Positions 37,101-48,282 of a DNA stretch of 64,000 nt are shown piece by piece. The stretch spans positions 7,056,994-7,120,993 of the forward strand of contig NC_135552.1 in NCBI RefSeq assembly GCF_964340395.1, given 5' to 3'. The position numbers and the translations under genes were made by a program. The notes beneath the pieces were generated by a model. That model was not told the DNA's origin, did not search any database, and was given only the letters and a program-made list of their open reading frames with translations. The stretch is from Glandiceps talaboti. Lineage: Eukaryota; Hemichordata; Enteropneusta; Spengelidae. Position 1 is the first letter of the stretch, and every line of letters starts with the position of its first letter.

Positions 37101-37539
37101 ACCTGTATATCAAGTAAGATTTTATTTATTATTCACAATTGATTGTGAGCGAAATGTAGGAGATGTGGAAGTTACGTGTCAAAATTGAACTACCATTAAG
37201 TATACGTAGATAAGGAGAAATGAATATTAGAAATCGGGCATTAACATGTATTGTTTCCCTCATCAACTCCCTCTCCACCTTCTGCAACTAAATGTCAGTA
37301 GGCATAATCATATCCGTATCTATTTCGAAGCGCCATATTAAAGTTTCTACAATGTGATTATCAAAACGTTATTGCAATGTTAAATGAAAACAAGTTTGTA
37401 TAGAAAACTAGAGCATAGTCTAGCTGCTGGACTAGCCCTCGGACTATTCTGCCTAGGAGGTGGCGATGTTACTAAGTTGTTGGCCTAAGGGTTGCCTAGC
37501 GAGTGCGAAACACGAGCAAAAAGAGTGAGACAGTAGCAT
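37101..37539. other. Intergenic, no gene seen
   Basis: Upstream side of the AIG1 pseudogene. No repeat or coding pattern recognised. Confidence 0.5.
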
Positions 37540-38110
37540 CTTGACAGTGAATAGTAGGGGGAAAGCTTGAGAAGGGAATACTTATGGGGGTCCTAGGGGG
37601 TCGCCCCCTAGGAGCCCAGGAGGTTTTTAACTCTGAAAAGTCAATTTTGAGACTATTCAGACATTTTCAGAAAATAATGTCCAAGCTTTACAAGACAGCA
37701 CTAACATATTAAAAGCAACTACATAGGGTTAAAATACTTTTGAAATATACTTTGATAGCATCATGACTAAGAGGGAAAGAGCTTGAGACAGTGATATGTC
37801 TATCCCCTGTTGGGGGGGGGGGGTCCGAGGGGCGGGGGGTCTCAGTCTAGAAGCCCTGGAGGATTTTTACTCTTAAAGCCAATATTTAGGCTATTCAGAC
37901 CCTTTCAAGCAATAACTCAATCCATGCTTTACAAGACAGCACCACCAAGTATCAGGAACTGTTCTTTATAACTTACATAGGGTTGAAATATGTTCTTAAA
38001 AAGTTAAGTTGCATCATTATCTACATGTAGGTCAGCACATCTAATAGTAGTATTATTGGTAGGGGAGATTGGAGTTTAAGGCAATTTTAGACTATCTTGG
38101 CAAACATTTC
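37540..38110. repeat. Dispersed repeat, inverted relative to 12.7-13.3 kb
   Basis: Reverse-complement counterpart of 12680-13285: CCAAGCTTTACAAGAC occurs here in two diverged sub-copies, with ACATAGGGTTGAAATA and ACTATCTTGGCAAACATTTC at the far end. Contains a G-homopolymer at about 37813-37823. Not coding. Confidence 0.7.
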
Positions 38111-38419
38111 ACATCTTTAAAAGAGAATATCTTAATTAATATAGTAATTAATATAGTAATTAAGGTTGTTGGTTCATCTGATTGTTGGTTGAATGCATGA
38201 GTGGCCTCTGGCCAGTGGGAGTGAGGGAGTCCTTGGGGTTTTCCCCTGGCAGATCTGCAGTTTTTTGCTTCTATTAAGGCAATGTTTCGGTTATTCATAG
38301 CCTTTGAGGTAATATTTCCAAGCTTCGAAAAGCTAACGTAAATGTAATACAAATTATACATCTTTATACATCTTTAGTCTATAAACTACCATCATATCCA
38401 TCACCATCACTAACATCGA

Positions 38420-38533
38420 TGCACCACCACCACCACCATCACCACCACCACCATCACCATCACCACTGTCACTGTGATTGTTCTGTTCATCATAATTGTT
38501 TTGATTGTCAATGTTGTCGCTGTCATTATTATT

Positions 38534-38579
<46 letters not shown>

Positions 38580-38612
38580 CTTTGTCATCATCAATGTCAT
38601 AATCATCATCAT
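38420..38612. repeat. Microsatellites (CAC/CAT)n and (ATC)n
   Basis: Trinucleotide runs visible directly; the poly-His frame at 38419 is an artefact. Confidence 0.95.
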
Positions 38613-38814
38613 TATAAGTGTTCCTGAAATGATCAAGGCGTCCTAAGTTGCATACTCTAGATTAAAAATGGTTTTATGTATCTCATATCATATTTTGGCA
38701 TTGCTGGCACACTTTCAACATCAATACTATCCTCATCTACTGGTATTGCTGTATGGTTTGGAGCAAAGCTCTGCAGAAGTCTACAACTGTTATCATCATG
38801 CATGGAGTCTTGCT

Positions 38815-39055
38815 AATTGTCCTTTGTTTTTTAGTCTTTCTCTTGCTCCGTGTCTCACTTGTGGCATGACTTTATTGATAAAGAGTGCTCTCTTGGTGGC
38901 TGGATGAGGTATCCAACCAAATTTAGGATGTTCCCATGGCTTCTTGACTTCAGCAACATATTTATTGGTTGTAGAAATGACAGACTTCTAGATTAGGTTT
39001 CTAGCTACTTCTCCCTCTTTGCGTCTAAACCTCTTGAGCTCAATTTGGGACAATC
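38815..39055 (-). pseudogene. Possible coding remnant, family unknown
   Basis: The minus strand reads SQIELKRFRRKEGEVARN, a stop, then KYVAEVKKPWEHPKFGWIPH, PATKRALFINKVMPQVRHGA and RERLKNK, before further stops near 38795. About 80 residues of protein-like composition in one frame with a single internal stop suggest an old exon or retro-copy. I do not recognise the family, and it could be chance. Confidence 0.3.
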
Positions 39056-39288
39056 CTACCAATCAAGTGGCAAACAAAACATTATTTTGATTACTTTGAT
39101 GGAGATATAAGCTAACATAAAATGAATAAAATAACTCAGAAACCACCAATTATAACTAATCGTTTAAAGAAAACTAAGTAGTACGAATATGAAAACCATT
39201 TTTCGTTTAAAACCTTTATTGACTTGGTTTCGGGAACACAACGTAACTACATCCATTATATTGGGTAGCTTTAGAGGGTTTGATATGA

Positions 39289-39375
39289 AACACAACACAA
39301 CACAACACAACACAACACAACACAACAAACACATACATACATACATACATACAAACACAGACACACACACACACG
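39289..39375. repeat. Microsatellites (ACAAC)n, (CATA)n, (CA)n
   Basis: Directly visible short-period runs. Confidence 0.95.
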
Positions 39376-39413
39376 TTCAAAAACAGCATTGTTTAGTTCA
39401 CAACAAAATATTT

Positions 39414-39788
39414 CAGTACAACATCCTTCCCACTTAGTGATATCTCATTCGCTTACATAAACATATGATGTCCATGTCCATCATGAACAATGTTTGCATA
39501 TTTTGCAATTTCATCTATAAATTTATGGAGTCAGATCTTTGTTCACAGAAACTATCTTCGTTGACAACTGTAATGCTTAGTTTAATGACAAATTTCTCCA
39601 AACCCTTCTATGATGGGATTATATTAATTGCCATTCAGTTTTTCAGGGAACAAAATAACACTGACATGACTGAGGCGATGAGGAATGGAATACTAGTATA
39701 TGAAAATTAATCAGAAATATCAGGATACACAACTTACCCTAACACTGGAGATCGTCCATCTTTTCACTCCATTTTCAAGGAGATCATC
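39414..39788. repeat. Duplicated segment, copy 1, left part (before the Gypsy insertion)
   Basis: From CAGTACAACATCCTTCCCAC to GGAGATCATC it matches 54485-54846 almost base for base. The 80-residue frame at 39465-39710 is shared with copy 2 (54536-54775) but has no recognised domain and is not supported as a gene. Confidence 0.9.
39784..39788. repeat. Target site duplication of the Gypsy element, left
   Basis: TCATC immediately before the 5' LTR, repeated at 44556-44560 immediately after the 3' LTR. Confidence 0.85.
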
Positions 39789-39944
39789 TGTCATGAGTTG
39801 TAATGCTAGACTATAGTTGACCTTACATGACCTCATTAATTATTTATATAATAGAGATACGCAGTTACGTTCATACACGTTGTCGTTGTCAGTGTCTCTT
39901 CTTTATCCACACATCCACTACACATCGAACCCCAACTCATTACA
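39789..39944 (+). repeat. 5' LTR of the Gypsy element
   Basis: 156 bp, TG...CA termini. Contains TATTTATATAATAG, which could act as a TATA-like promoter element. No difference from the 3' LTR was found by eye. Confidence 0.95.
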
Positions 39945-39960
39945 TGGTGTCAGAAGCGGG
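39945..39960 (+). other. Primer-binding site
   Basis: TGGTGTCAGAAGCGGG begins at the first base after the LTR. It is complementary to a tRNA 3' end of the form CCCGCTTCTGACACCA, which resembles the acceptor end of a leucine tRNA; the tRNA identity is inferred. Confidence 0.8.
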
Positions 39961-40082
39961 ATCGAAGTTAGACAACTCAGCAGTAACTTCAGGTGTGTAT
40001 TTTACAGTGGATGATCGACACCAGGCCGGTGTTGTTTTGGTTCGTCTGAGAAAGTGTGTACGTGCAGACTGACAAGTTCAAG

Positions 40083-43000
40083 ATGGCGGAACTCGCTGGC
40101 TTACCCGTCCCAACCATGGACTGGCACTCGAGTGATGCAGTGCAAGCCCTAAAGAAATTCAAACAAATGTGTGAGCTATACTTTAATGGCCCACTCACAG
40201 CCAAGACAGAGACGGAGAAATGCAACTATCTCCAAATTTGGTCCGGTGAAGTTGGAATTGACATCGTCACCACATGGAATCTAACCACCGAGGAAAAGAC
40301 AAAACTCGCTACATATTGGAACAAATTCGAGGAGTACGTCGCTCCTAAAAGCAACTTTCGTCTGGCAAGATACAAGCTACGCACACTAAAGCAACAGCCA
40401 GGTGAGCCTGTAGACACATTTTTAAAGAACATTAGAACAATTGTAGCTGAATGCAAGTATACCAACCCAAACGAGCATATTATTGATACTCTTATCTTTG
40501 GATCAAGTAACCAACGCGTGCAGTCGAAGCTCCTAGAACACGACGATACACTCACACTAGATAAAGCTGTTGACATCGCACGTACATTAGAGGCCACATG
40601 TACCCAACTAAGTGCCATACGTAACATTGTAGATAGCAGTACTGTCCATGCTATGCGATACACTTCACGTAATAGGCAGAGTGCACATACTAAAACTGGT
40701 AAATGTGGAAATTGTGGCACAGTACATGACCAATCTGACCGGTCCTCCTGCCCAGCACACGGATCTGAATGCAGAGCATGTGGCAAGCCAAATCACTGGA
40801 AGCGTGTATGCCGCTCACGTAAGGCTAAACCCGGTTCCAACCCAAGAACACAACAACAAGATAGGAGCAAACACAAACCCAGTAAACAAGGTATGCATTC
40901 ACTAGCAGTAAATGATACCAGTACCAGCTACAGCAACAGTGCAGCCAAACCTGTACATGTCTCTGATACAGAGGATACACAGATGTATTTTCATACAATC
41001 CACATAGACACCTTGAGAGCCAGCAAACAGGCCATGATACAAGTATATGTTGATGCAGAGAATGACTGTGTACCCCTAACATGTAAGGTAGACACTGGTG
41101 CTGAAGGAAATGTTATGACTGTAAGCACATATAAGCAGCTATTTCCATCCAGACCATGTAACACTGATGGTGTTCCCCAGGGATTATCTAAGTCTAATAC
41201 TACCATCACAGCATATGGTGGACAGACTTTACATCACTATGGATGTTGTGTGTTGACACTCACACATCATGGAGAGTCCAAGTCGTGCTCATTTTTCGTT
41301 GTACAATGTGATGGTCCAACAATACTAGGCCTGCCTACTTGCCAGGATATGGGACTTGTTACTGTGAATTACAGCATCACTCAACATGATATATCGCCTT
41401 CCAAAGGTGACCCTGCAGCTAAAGAACAGATAATGCATGACTACAAGCAGTGCTTTGAAGGCATTGGCTGTTTCCAAGGAGAGTACCACATCACTCTCGA
41501 CCCAAGTGTACCCCCAGTTGTGCACCCACCACGACGTGTACCACAGGCACTAAGTGAACCACTGAAACAGGAACTGAACTCGTTGGTAACCCAGGGCATT
41601 ATTGCTAAAGTGGATGAGCCCACAGATTGGGTTAATTCCTTAGTATGTGCCACACGCAAAAATGGCAGTCTTCGATTATGCCTAGATCCAAAGGACCTTA
41701 ATCATGCCATTAAAAGACCACACCACTGCACTCCCACAGTTGAAGAGATTCTTCCTAAACTCAGTGGAGCAAAGTACTTTTCCATTGTCGACGCACGTAG
41801 CGGATACTGGAACATCAAGCTTGATTATGAAAGCTCACTATACACAACCTTCAACTCACCCCATGGCAGATACAGATTTCTACGGCTTCCATTTGGCCTT
41901 ATCTGCGCACAAGATGTATTTCAGAAGAAGGTTGATGAGACCTTTGGTCACCTCCCAGGTGTCACTGGTATTGCTGACGATATCATCGTATATGGCAGCA
42001 CAACTGAGCAACATGACAGTAACCTTAAGGCAGTAATGGAACGCGCTAAGGAGACTGGCCTACGTTTCAATGCAGACAAGTGCAAAATACAATGCACAGA
42101 GATCTCTTTCTTCGGACACATCATTAGCGCTGACGGGCTCCGACCAGACCCATGCAAGGTACAAGCTATTAATGAAATGGATCCATCTTCAAGTCTGGAG
42201 GATCTACAAACATTCCTAGGCATGGTACAATTTCTTAGCAGGTATAGTCCCAACCTTGCTTCACTATCAGCAAATTTAAGGGATCTGACCAAGAAAACAA
42301 GTGCATTTGTTTGGGGACCTGAGCACCAAGCTGCAGTTAACAAGATCAAGTACATGATCACATCACCTCAAACACTGCAGTACTTCGACAGTACCAAACC
42401 TGTCACGATCCAAGTCGACGCATCACAACGCGGACTAGGAGCTACCCTACTACAGGACAAAGGCCCAGTTGAATATCGCAGTAAGTTACTCACAGACACT
42501 GAAAGTCGATACTCCAACATTGAGAGAGAAATGCTAGCAATCGTCCACGGTCTAGAGAAATTTCACTACTATGCATATGGTCGTCATGTCACAGTAGAGA
42601 CAGACCACAAACCACTAGAGGCTATATTTAAGAAACACTTAGCCAGTGCACCACCTCGTATTGCCAGAATGATGCTTCGTATTCAGAAGTATGACATTAG
42701 CATCAAGTACTTACCAGGAAAGGACATTCCACTGGCAGACGCTCTTTCCAGAGTTACACCATGTCCAGGTGACGCCATTGAAGGCCTTGATGTATCTATT
42801 CACGAATTCCACCTACACATGAATGCAAGCACCACCCGCATCGAGCAGATCAAGAGCGAAACAGCAAAAGACGAAATTCTGAGTTTGCTCAAATCAGTGG
42901 TTATGCAAGGAAGGCCCGACAGCAGGTCACAGTGCCCAAGGGACCTACTCTCATATTGGAATTACCGTGATGAATTAACCATTGCTGATGGTGTAATACT

Positions 43001-44117
43001 GAAGGGAACACGTATCATCATCCCGAAAACCCTACAGTCAGCAGTGCTAGAGCAAATTCACTATGCTCACCAAGGTGCAGAGAAAAGCAAACTTCGAGCC
43101 AAGGGATCAGTATTTTGGCCCAACATAAACCGCGACGTAGAGGAGATGGTGAAATCATGCGCCCCGTGTCAACACAACCAGAAGGCGAATGTTAAAGAAC
43201 CACTCATGCCGCACGACGTACCATCAAGACCATGGCACACACTAGCAGCTGACCTATTTTTCTGGAACAATACACCATACCTGTTAGTATCAGACTACTA
43301 CAGTAAGTTCCCCATTGTGAGAAGATTGAACAACATCCAGTCTAACACTACGATTGCACACATGAAGTCAATCTTCGAGGAACTTGGCATTCCTAGTAAG
43401 CTAGTGACAGGACAGGACACTCAGTTTACCTCCGCACAATTCCAGAAATTCAGTGCTATATACGGATTCGAACATGTGACAACCAGTCCTTACTATTCAC
43501 AGGCTAACAGTCTTATAGAAAGAACTGTTCAAACTGTCAAGAACTTGCTACAGAAGTGCAAGGAGTCCGGTACAGACCCCCACCTTGCAATGCTATGCTT
43601 GAGAAGCACACCACTAGATCACAACTTACCTTCTCCAGCAGAGCTTCTCAACTCAAGAGCCTACCAGACCAACCTGCCAACTATCAGGAAGCCTGACATT
43701 ACAACACAAGCTGACGGTGATGTCAATGTAAAGCTTCAACACAGACAGGACACCCAAAAGTCATACTATGACAGACATGCAAGACCTCTTCCTAGCTTGC
43801 ACACCGGTGAATCCACACGTGTCTACAACCATCAGAACTGTACGTGGGAACCTGGTGTAATTAAAACCATCCAACAGGAACCTCGTGCTTTCACTGTTCA
43901 GAAGGAGAATGGAAGCACACTTAGACGGAACAGACGTCATTTCCGGCGCACAGGTGAAAACTTCAATACCCCACAATCTGTGGAAATTGATATGACCCCA
44001 GAAGGAAAGGTTACGTCTACACCCGAGACATCTACACCCTCTCCGATTGAGGATCCACCTCGTATACTCAGGAGATCAACCAGAAATGTGAAACCACCAG
44101 ATAGATTGGACTTGTGA
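40083..44117 (+). CDS. Gag-Pol polyprotein of the Gypsy retrotransposon
   Basis: One uninterrupted frame of 1,344 residues from the ATG at 40083 (A at -3, G at +4). The frame is also open a little upstream, but only with a GTG start. The gag part (1-~220) ends in a CCHC zinc knuckle CRACGKPNHWKRVC (230-243) preceded by another Cys-rich segment. The aspartic protease has DTGA (337-340). Reverse transcriptase shows FSIVDARSGYWNIKL and the ADD catalytic box (631-633, IADD rather than YVDD). RNase H has Asp779 and Glu816 followed by ETDHKPLEAIF. The integrase starts with an HHCC finger (993-1029), then core Asp1057 and Glu1146. The second core acidic residue, expected 35 residues before the Glu, is Gly1110 in TGQDTQF, with an Asp two residues later. 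The C-terminus ends RRSTRNVKPPDRLDL. Gag and pol are fused in frame. Confidence 0.95.
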   Translation: MAELAGLPVPTMDWHSSDAVQALKKFKQMCELYFNGPLTAKTETEKCNYLQIWSGEVGIDIVTTWNLTTEEKTKLATYWNKFEEYVAPKSNFRLARYKLRTLKQQPGEPVDTFLKNIRTIVAECKYTNPNEHIIDTLIFGSSNQRVQSKLLEHDDTLTLDKAVDIARTLEATCTQLSAIRNIVDSSTVHAMRYTSRNRQSAHTKTGKCGNCGTVHDQSDRSSCPAHGSECRACGKPNHWKRVCRSRKAKPGSNPRTQQQDRSKHKPSKQGMHSLAVNDTSTSYSNSAAKPVHVSDTEDTQMYFHTIHIDTLRASKQAMIQVYVDAENDCVPLTCKVDTGAEGNVMTVSTYKQLFPSRPCNTDGVPQGLSKSNTTITAYGGQTLHHYGCCVLTLTHHGESKSCSFFVVQCDGPTILGLPTCQDMGLVTVNYSITQHDISPSKGDPAAKEQIMHDYKQCFEGIGCFQGEYHITLDPSVPPVVHPPRRVPQALSEPLKQELNSLVTQGIIAKVDEPTDWVNSLVCATRKNGSLRLCLDPKDLNHAIKRPHHCTPTVEEILPKLSGAKYFSIVDARSGYWNIKLDYESSLYTTFNSPHGRYRFLRLPFGLICAQDVFQKKVDETFGHLPGVTGIADDIIVYGSTTEQHDSNLKAVMERAKETGLRFNADKCKIQCTEISFFGHIISADGLRPDPCKVQAINEMDPSSSLEDLQTFLGMVQFLSRYSPNLASLSANLRDLTKKTSAFVWGPEHQAAVNKIKYMITSPQTLQYFDSTKPVTIQVDASQRGLGATLLQDKGPVEYRSKLLTDTESRYSNIEREMLAIVHGLEKFHYYAYGRHVTVETDHKPLEAIFKKHLASAPPRIARMMLRIQKYDISIKYLPGKDIPLADALSRVTPCPGDAIEGLDVSIHEFHLHMNASTTRIEQIKSETAKDEILSLLKSVVMQGRPDSRSQCPRDLLSYWNYRDELTIADGVILKGTRIIIPKTLQSAVLEQIHYAHQGAEKSKLRAKGSVFWPNINRDVEEMVKSCAPCQHNQKANVKEPLMPHDVPSRPWHTLAADLFFWNNTPYLLVSDYYSKFPIVRRLNNIQSNTTIAHMKSIFEELGIPSKLVTGQDTQFTSAQFQKFSAIYGFEHVTTSPYYSQANSLIERTVQTVKNLLQKCKESGTDPHLAMLCLRSTPLDHNLPSPAELLNSRAYQTNLPTIRKPDITTQADGDVNVKLQHRQDTQKSYYDRHARPLPSLHTGESTRVYNHQNCTWEPGVIKTIQQEPRAFTVQKENGSTLRRNRRHFRRTGENFNTPQSVEIDMTPEGKVTSTPETSTPSPIEDPPRILRRSTRNVKPPDRLDL

Positions 44118-44386
44118 ACTTTGAACCATATATACACTTGTCGAACTGTATAAGTATATTCATATGGACTGTGTTATCAGACTGTTAATGTTAGTCACAT
44201 GGACTGTTTAACTACCATGAACTATTTGAAGTGTTTCACTGTTAACTCTTATTGATACTGTGTTATTACCGCGAACTGTTATTCGGTTATTATTTGGACA
44301 CAAACTCTTTGATTTGCATGAACCGTTCAATTCCTGTTAATTGTTGTTCTCAATCACAAACTGTTAAGATTGACTCGCTTAACTTT

Positions 44387-44399
44387 GAAAAGAGAGGGA
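44387..44399 (+). other. Polypurine tract
   Basis: GAAAAGAGAGGGA directly before the 3' LTR, the usual primer for plus-strand synthesis. Confidence 0.85.
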
Positions 44400-44555
44400 T
44401 GTCATGAGTTGTAATGCTAGACTATAGTTGACCTTACATGACCTCATTAATTATTTATATAATAGAGATACGCAGTTACGTTCATACACGTTGTCGTTGT
44501 CAGTGTCTCTTCTTTATCCACACATCCACTACACATCGAACCCCAACTCATTACA
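44400..44555 (+). repeat. 3' LTR of the Gypsy element
   Basis: 156 bp, same wording as the 5' LTR; followed by the TCATC duplication at 44556-44560. The stretch 44118-44386 between stop codon and polypurine tract is non-coding, with repeated AACTGTT/GACTGTT motifs. Confidence 0.95.
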
Positions 44556-44723
44556 TCATCTGAATGTTCAGTCAGGTCAAAACACTAAGAAAGTCGACAG
44601 TGGAACTTTCATTTGTTTTGCACTGTCACAGTGTCAGCCATTTTGAGTTTTACAGCCTCACTGAATCCAACTTGAGGTCAAAAAACATTTCCTAATGATG
44701 GCCAGCAGAACGAACGATACCTC

Positions 44724-44755
<32 letters not shown>

Positions 44756-46350
44756 CGAAACAAGATTCTTCCAACACTTCAATGAAACACATTGGAAATG
44801 ATATGATGTTGATATACCACCACATGCACAGTCACAACTCCAAGTCCAGCGAGACTGATACTTCCGCTACTGATAGGGGTCGCTTTTCTCGTGATTTATA
44901 AATGTCAAAGGGCATTTTATAAAATGGCGTTCTCCGCAACACACCAAGAAAGCAAAAGCTGTTGTTAACCAGTTCTTGTATCAGGTTGATGGTGCACTTC
45001 CCAACTCACAGGTTTATAGTTTCTATTAATATTATTATCACCAGTGTTGCCAATTGATGATACATGTAAGTTTACACATATAAGGCCAGACGAAATAAAA
45101 AGCTGTTCAACAGGTTACATAGTCCATCACATTGTCATTGGGCAGGTAGGTCAATTTTATATTTTTTTCTTTTTTACAGTGATTGGACAAGGATGTAACA
45201 CCGAGCCATACGTAATGATGGTAAAACAGTTTGAGTTTGCGTTGAGTTTACACAGTACTTATTCAGATATTTTTTATTTTGTCTCTTTTGCTATTTGTCT
45301 GTATGGCAATCGATTTTTTATCATCATTTCTACAGTTAGTTAGGAAATGTACACAATTTACCAATTTTAGGGTTTAACACATTTTGTAGCTTCTCTCCCA
45401 CGCCCCTCTTACAAAAATTAAAGCCCACCAATGAACCTGTAGCCACCAATTATTGTAGCCACGCTGTCTGTCACCTACACTACACTAGGGATGTAAAAGT
45501 ACCAGTGATATTGATCATCAACTACAATATAACAGTCAAATTTACAAATAAAAGGATTTTGATTTCACATCCATAAGGAGATATCTCGAAATGAGCTCTA
45601 ACCTGTACTTGGAGTTATTTGGCCAGCCACTTTCCATCTTGATTTGAGACAAAGACATTATCACCATGATTGCTACTGCTTGGGAGGGGACAATTCCAAA
45701 GTGAAAACATTTTTGAGGAGGCCATTTAGCTGCATTCAATATTACAAGTCAGAATTTTGATATATAATTTTGAATTGACTCCAATGTATAAGGTATTGTA
45801 TTGTATAATGTAATGTTCAGAAAATATAAAGAAATCCCTTTAAATAATTTTGAAACAGAGTGTGCATATTAGTCCAGAAGCCATATATTGCCTATCACCA
45901 TAAAATAAATGTAAAAAATATAAATGCCAAAAATATGGGTAGGTCGGGTTGAACAGCTTTTTTTATTTCCCCTGGCCTAAATATTACAATAGATGACATC
46001 GCTACTGTTGGAAAAATCTTACATATGACTAGACTCAGTGTTACTGTTGTTTATAATCCAGAATAAACAGCCTTGATAACATCTTTATTCAATAGCATAG
46101 GTACCTGGGATCAAACAGTTTTTATATATGTCTAAAAGACGATGATTTAGAAAATGCTTAATTTTGGTTGGGGGTCACAAGTTTTTTAGCCTGACAGCAG
46201 GGGAGGGTCGTAAATATTTTAGTCACATGTTAGGGGAGGGTCATCAACTTAACTATTCCCCCTTAGTATGTTGCGCAATTCCCCGACCCTCCCCTTGGCA
46301 ATTCCTTTACCTGGTGATAGGAAGTTGGGATGATATCGTGTTTGTCAGCA
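44556..46350. repeat. Duplicated segment, copy 1, right part
   Basis: Continues the match to copy 2 (about 54847-56680), including a (CAA)n run at 44718-44756, CAAAATGGCGTTCTCC-like wording, GATTGGACAAGGATGTAAC and GGAAGTTGGGATGATATCG, until both copies enter CATA microsatellites. The part at about 45780-45920 also resembles the 5' array (ATTTTGAAACAGAGTGTGCA against 1195-1215). No gene supported. Confidence 0.9.
45698..45815. repeat. Left arm of a ~115-bp inverted repeat pair (partner 47048-47162)
   Basis: AAAGTGAAAACATTTTTGAG through TTGTATAATGTAATGTT here appears as its reverse complement at 47048-47162. The same stretch is in duplicate copy 2 at about 56020-56135. The arms enclose about 1.2 kb. 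Confidence 0.85.
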
Positions 46351-46367
46351 AACAAAGAAACAAAAAT

Positions 46368-46418
46368 ACATACATAAATACATATATACACACACACATA
46401 CATACATACATACATACA

Positions 46419-46450
<32 letters not shown>

Positions 46451-46463
46451 CACACACACACAT

Positions 46464-46502
<39 letters not shown>

Positions 46503-46603
46503 CAGACAGACAGACAGACAAACTTTAGAATTAACCACACACACACTTCATCCAAACATACGTACAAGACGACCATACCCCTTTAACGGAAAGTATTGTC
46601 ACT

Positions 46604-46649
<46 letters not shown>

Positions 46650-46666
46650 ATTCATCGTCATCGTCG

Positions 46667-46711
<45 letters not shown>

Positions 46712-46755
46712 ATTCATCGTCATCGTCATCATCATCATCATCATCATCATCATCA
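46368..46755. repeat. Microsatellites (CATA)n, (CA)n, (CAGA)n and (ATC)n
   Basis: CATA/CA/CAGA runs at 46368-46520 and three (ATC)n blocks separated by AATTCATCGTCATCG at 46603-46755. Frames through them are artefacts. Confidence 0.95.
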
Positions 46756-47047
46756 ATTCATCATTTTCATATATTGTTAGGGAACATTACAGGATTAAAA
46801 CGTATGGCAGAGGATAGTAGACGTCGGCAAATGGGTCGGAATCGTTGGTTAGTGGCATTGACATTGGCCAAAACCAAGGTTTGCAGCTGAAACGTTCCCA
46901 TGAAATATGGAGACGATCATCAATGGCAGAGGACATTAATATAGTTATTGATGACGTCATTAAAACCGCAATCACACCAGGAATGGTTGATTTCGTCAGC
47001 GGCGTTGTTTCATTTACATATGGATTTTAGATTCACTCGTACAATAT

Positions 47048-47162
47048 TACATTATACAATACAATACCTTATACATTGGAGTCAATTCAAAATTATATAT
47101 CAAAATTCTGACTTGTAATATTGAATGCAGCTAAATGGCCTCCTCAAAAATGTTTTCACTTT
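47048..47162. repeat. Right arm of the ~115-bp inverted repeat pair
   Basis: Reverse complement of 45698-45815. Between the arms lies a short plus-strand frame (46845-47030) without recognised domain. Confidence 0.85.
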
Positions 47163-48282
47163 GTTTGTTCTTTACAGTTTAAAAAGGTTCATGTGGATTT
47201 TTTGTACTCTTCATAACTCAATGTTATTACTAGTGATTTAGAATGTTGTCTGTCTCAAAACCTGTGTACAGAAAACAGCCAACGAAAAAGTGCAAATGAC
47301 CCAAAATGGCTAACAGTAATTACTGACACATTGATTGAATAAAACGACCCCACATCAAATCGTTTTGTCATAGTAGCACCTTATCTATTTTGGGGTTTTC
47401 TTAGCAAATGTGATGAAATTTACATTATTTTTTCAATATTGTTTTGGTTTTTTCTTTTAAAACTTACACTTTAAAAGTAAAAATACTGGAGCATAAAATG
47501 GTAAGGTTTTTGAAATATCAAAAAAGTGTAAGAAAATAAAACCCCAGAAGAGATCAGAAGGTGTTTAGTACGGACATTACATTTAAAAGTTACGGCGATC
47601 TAGGTTCTACACAACACTTACACATGTACAGGCAATGGTATATTGTAATTGCAATGTATGCAGACAAACTGCTAGTTTGTATATGGTTGCGTATACCCTC
47701 AGTACATTTGGAAAAAAATCTTATTATCAAAAGTATGGTTGTCCTTGACATCAGAGACCAAATGGTCCCCATAGATAATGCATGGGAAATTCACTATTTG
47801 CTTTTCATGGCAAAACTAGTCATCACAACACTTTTATAGGATCAATATTTCCATGTTGATCATGAAATGATGCTTTCAAATAGTTGTTGGTTGCCATGGT
47901 AACTAGCTTTATATAATAACATTACAACTAAATATGTGAGCCAAAGTATATAGTATTGGCTCAAAAATACATGAATAATCATGTTGCTCAAAATGGTGGA
48001 TTAAAGTATACAATATATAATTAAAAAGTGGTTACATATTTGCTGTAAGTATCCCGTTGTCGTAAAACCAATAGCCTCTTTATGGCAACACTTAACAGAT
48101 GTCCCCGTGCGTATTATTATTCGTTGCGTATAGCAGAGAAATTGTACTATGGCTAGAGAAAATGCAAGTATCTCGATGTTTCTCGAAGTACCTCATTTTG
48201 AAGGTTTGAAAAACATAATCAGTTATCTACTTTGATCAACTGTCCAGCCATCTACGTACAAAATTAGATATCTCGTGCAATA
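47163..48282. other. Intergenic, no gene seen
   Basis: Unique-looking sequence up to the left end of the DNA transposon. Overlapping short frames at 47561-47839 have no recognised domain. Confidence 0.5.

Larger units (their letters stand above)
39789..44555 (+). mobile_element. Complete Ty3/Gypsy LTR retrotransposon, 4.77 kb
   Basis: Bounded by 156-bp LTRs that I read as identical (both start TGTCATGAGTTG and end CTCATTACA), a 5-bp duplication TCATC, a primer-binding site directly after the 5' LTR and a polypurine tract directly before the 3' LTR. One long gag-pol frame fills the interior. The duplicated segment at 54485-56690 lacks the insertion and shows the empty site at about 54845 (GGAGAAAATCTGAATG against GGAGATCATC/TCTGAATG). 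The order protease-RT-RNase H-integrase is Ty3/Gypsy. The IADD reverse transcriptase box and short LTRs fit Mag-like lineages, but I have not established the lineage. No env gene is present. Identical LTRs point to a recent insertion. Confidence 0.96.

Noticed and set aside
38419-38646. Poly-histidine frame
   Set aside because: Product of CAC/CAT and ATC trinucleotide runs, no domain.
39465-39710. 80-codon frame repeated at 54536-54775
   Set aside because: Its conservation reflects the recent duplication of the whole segment; no domain, and the end differs between copies.
46845-47030. 61-codon frame with hydrophobic C-terminus as a small gene
   Set aside because: No homology recognised, no splice or promoter support; kept only as part of the inverted-repeat observation.
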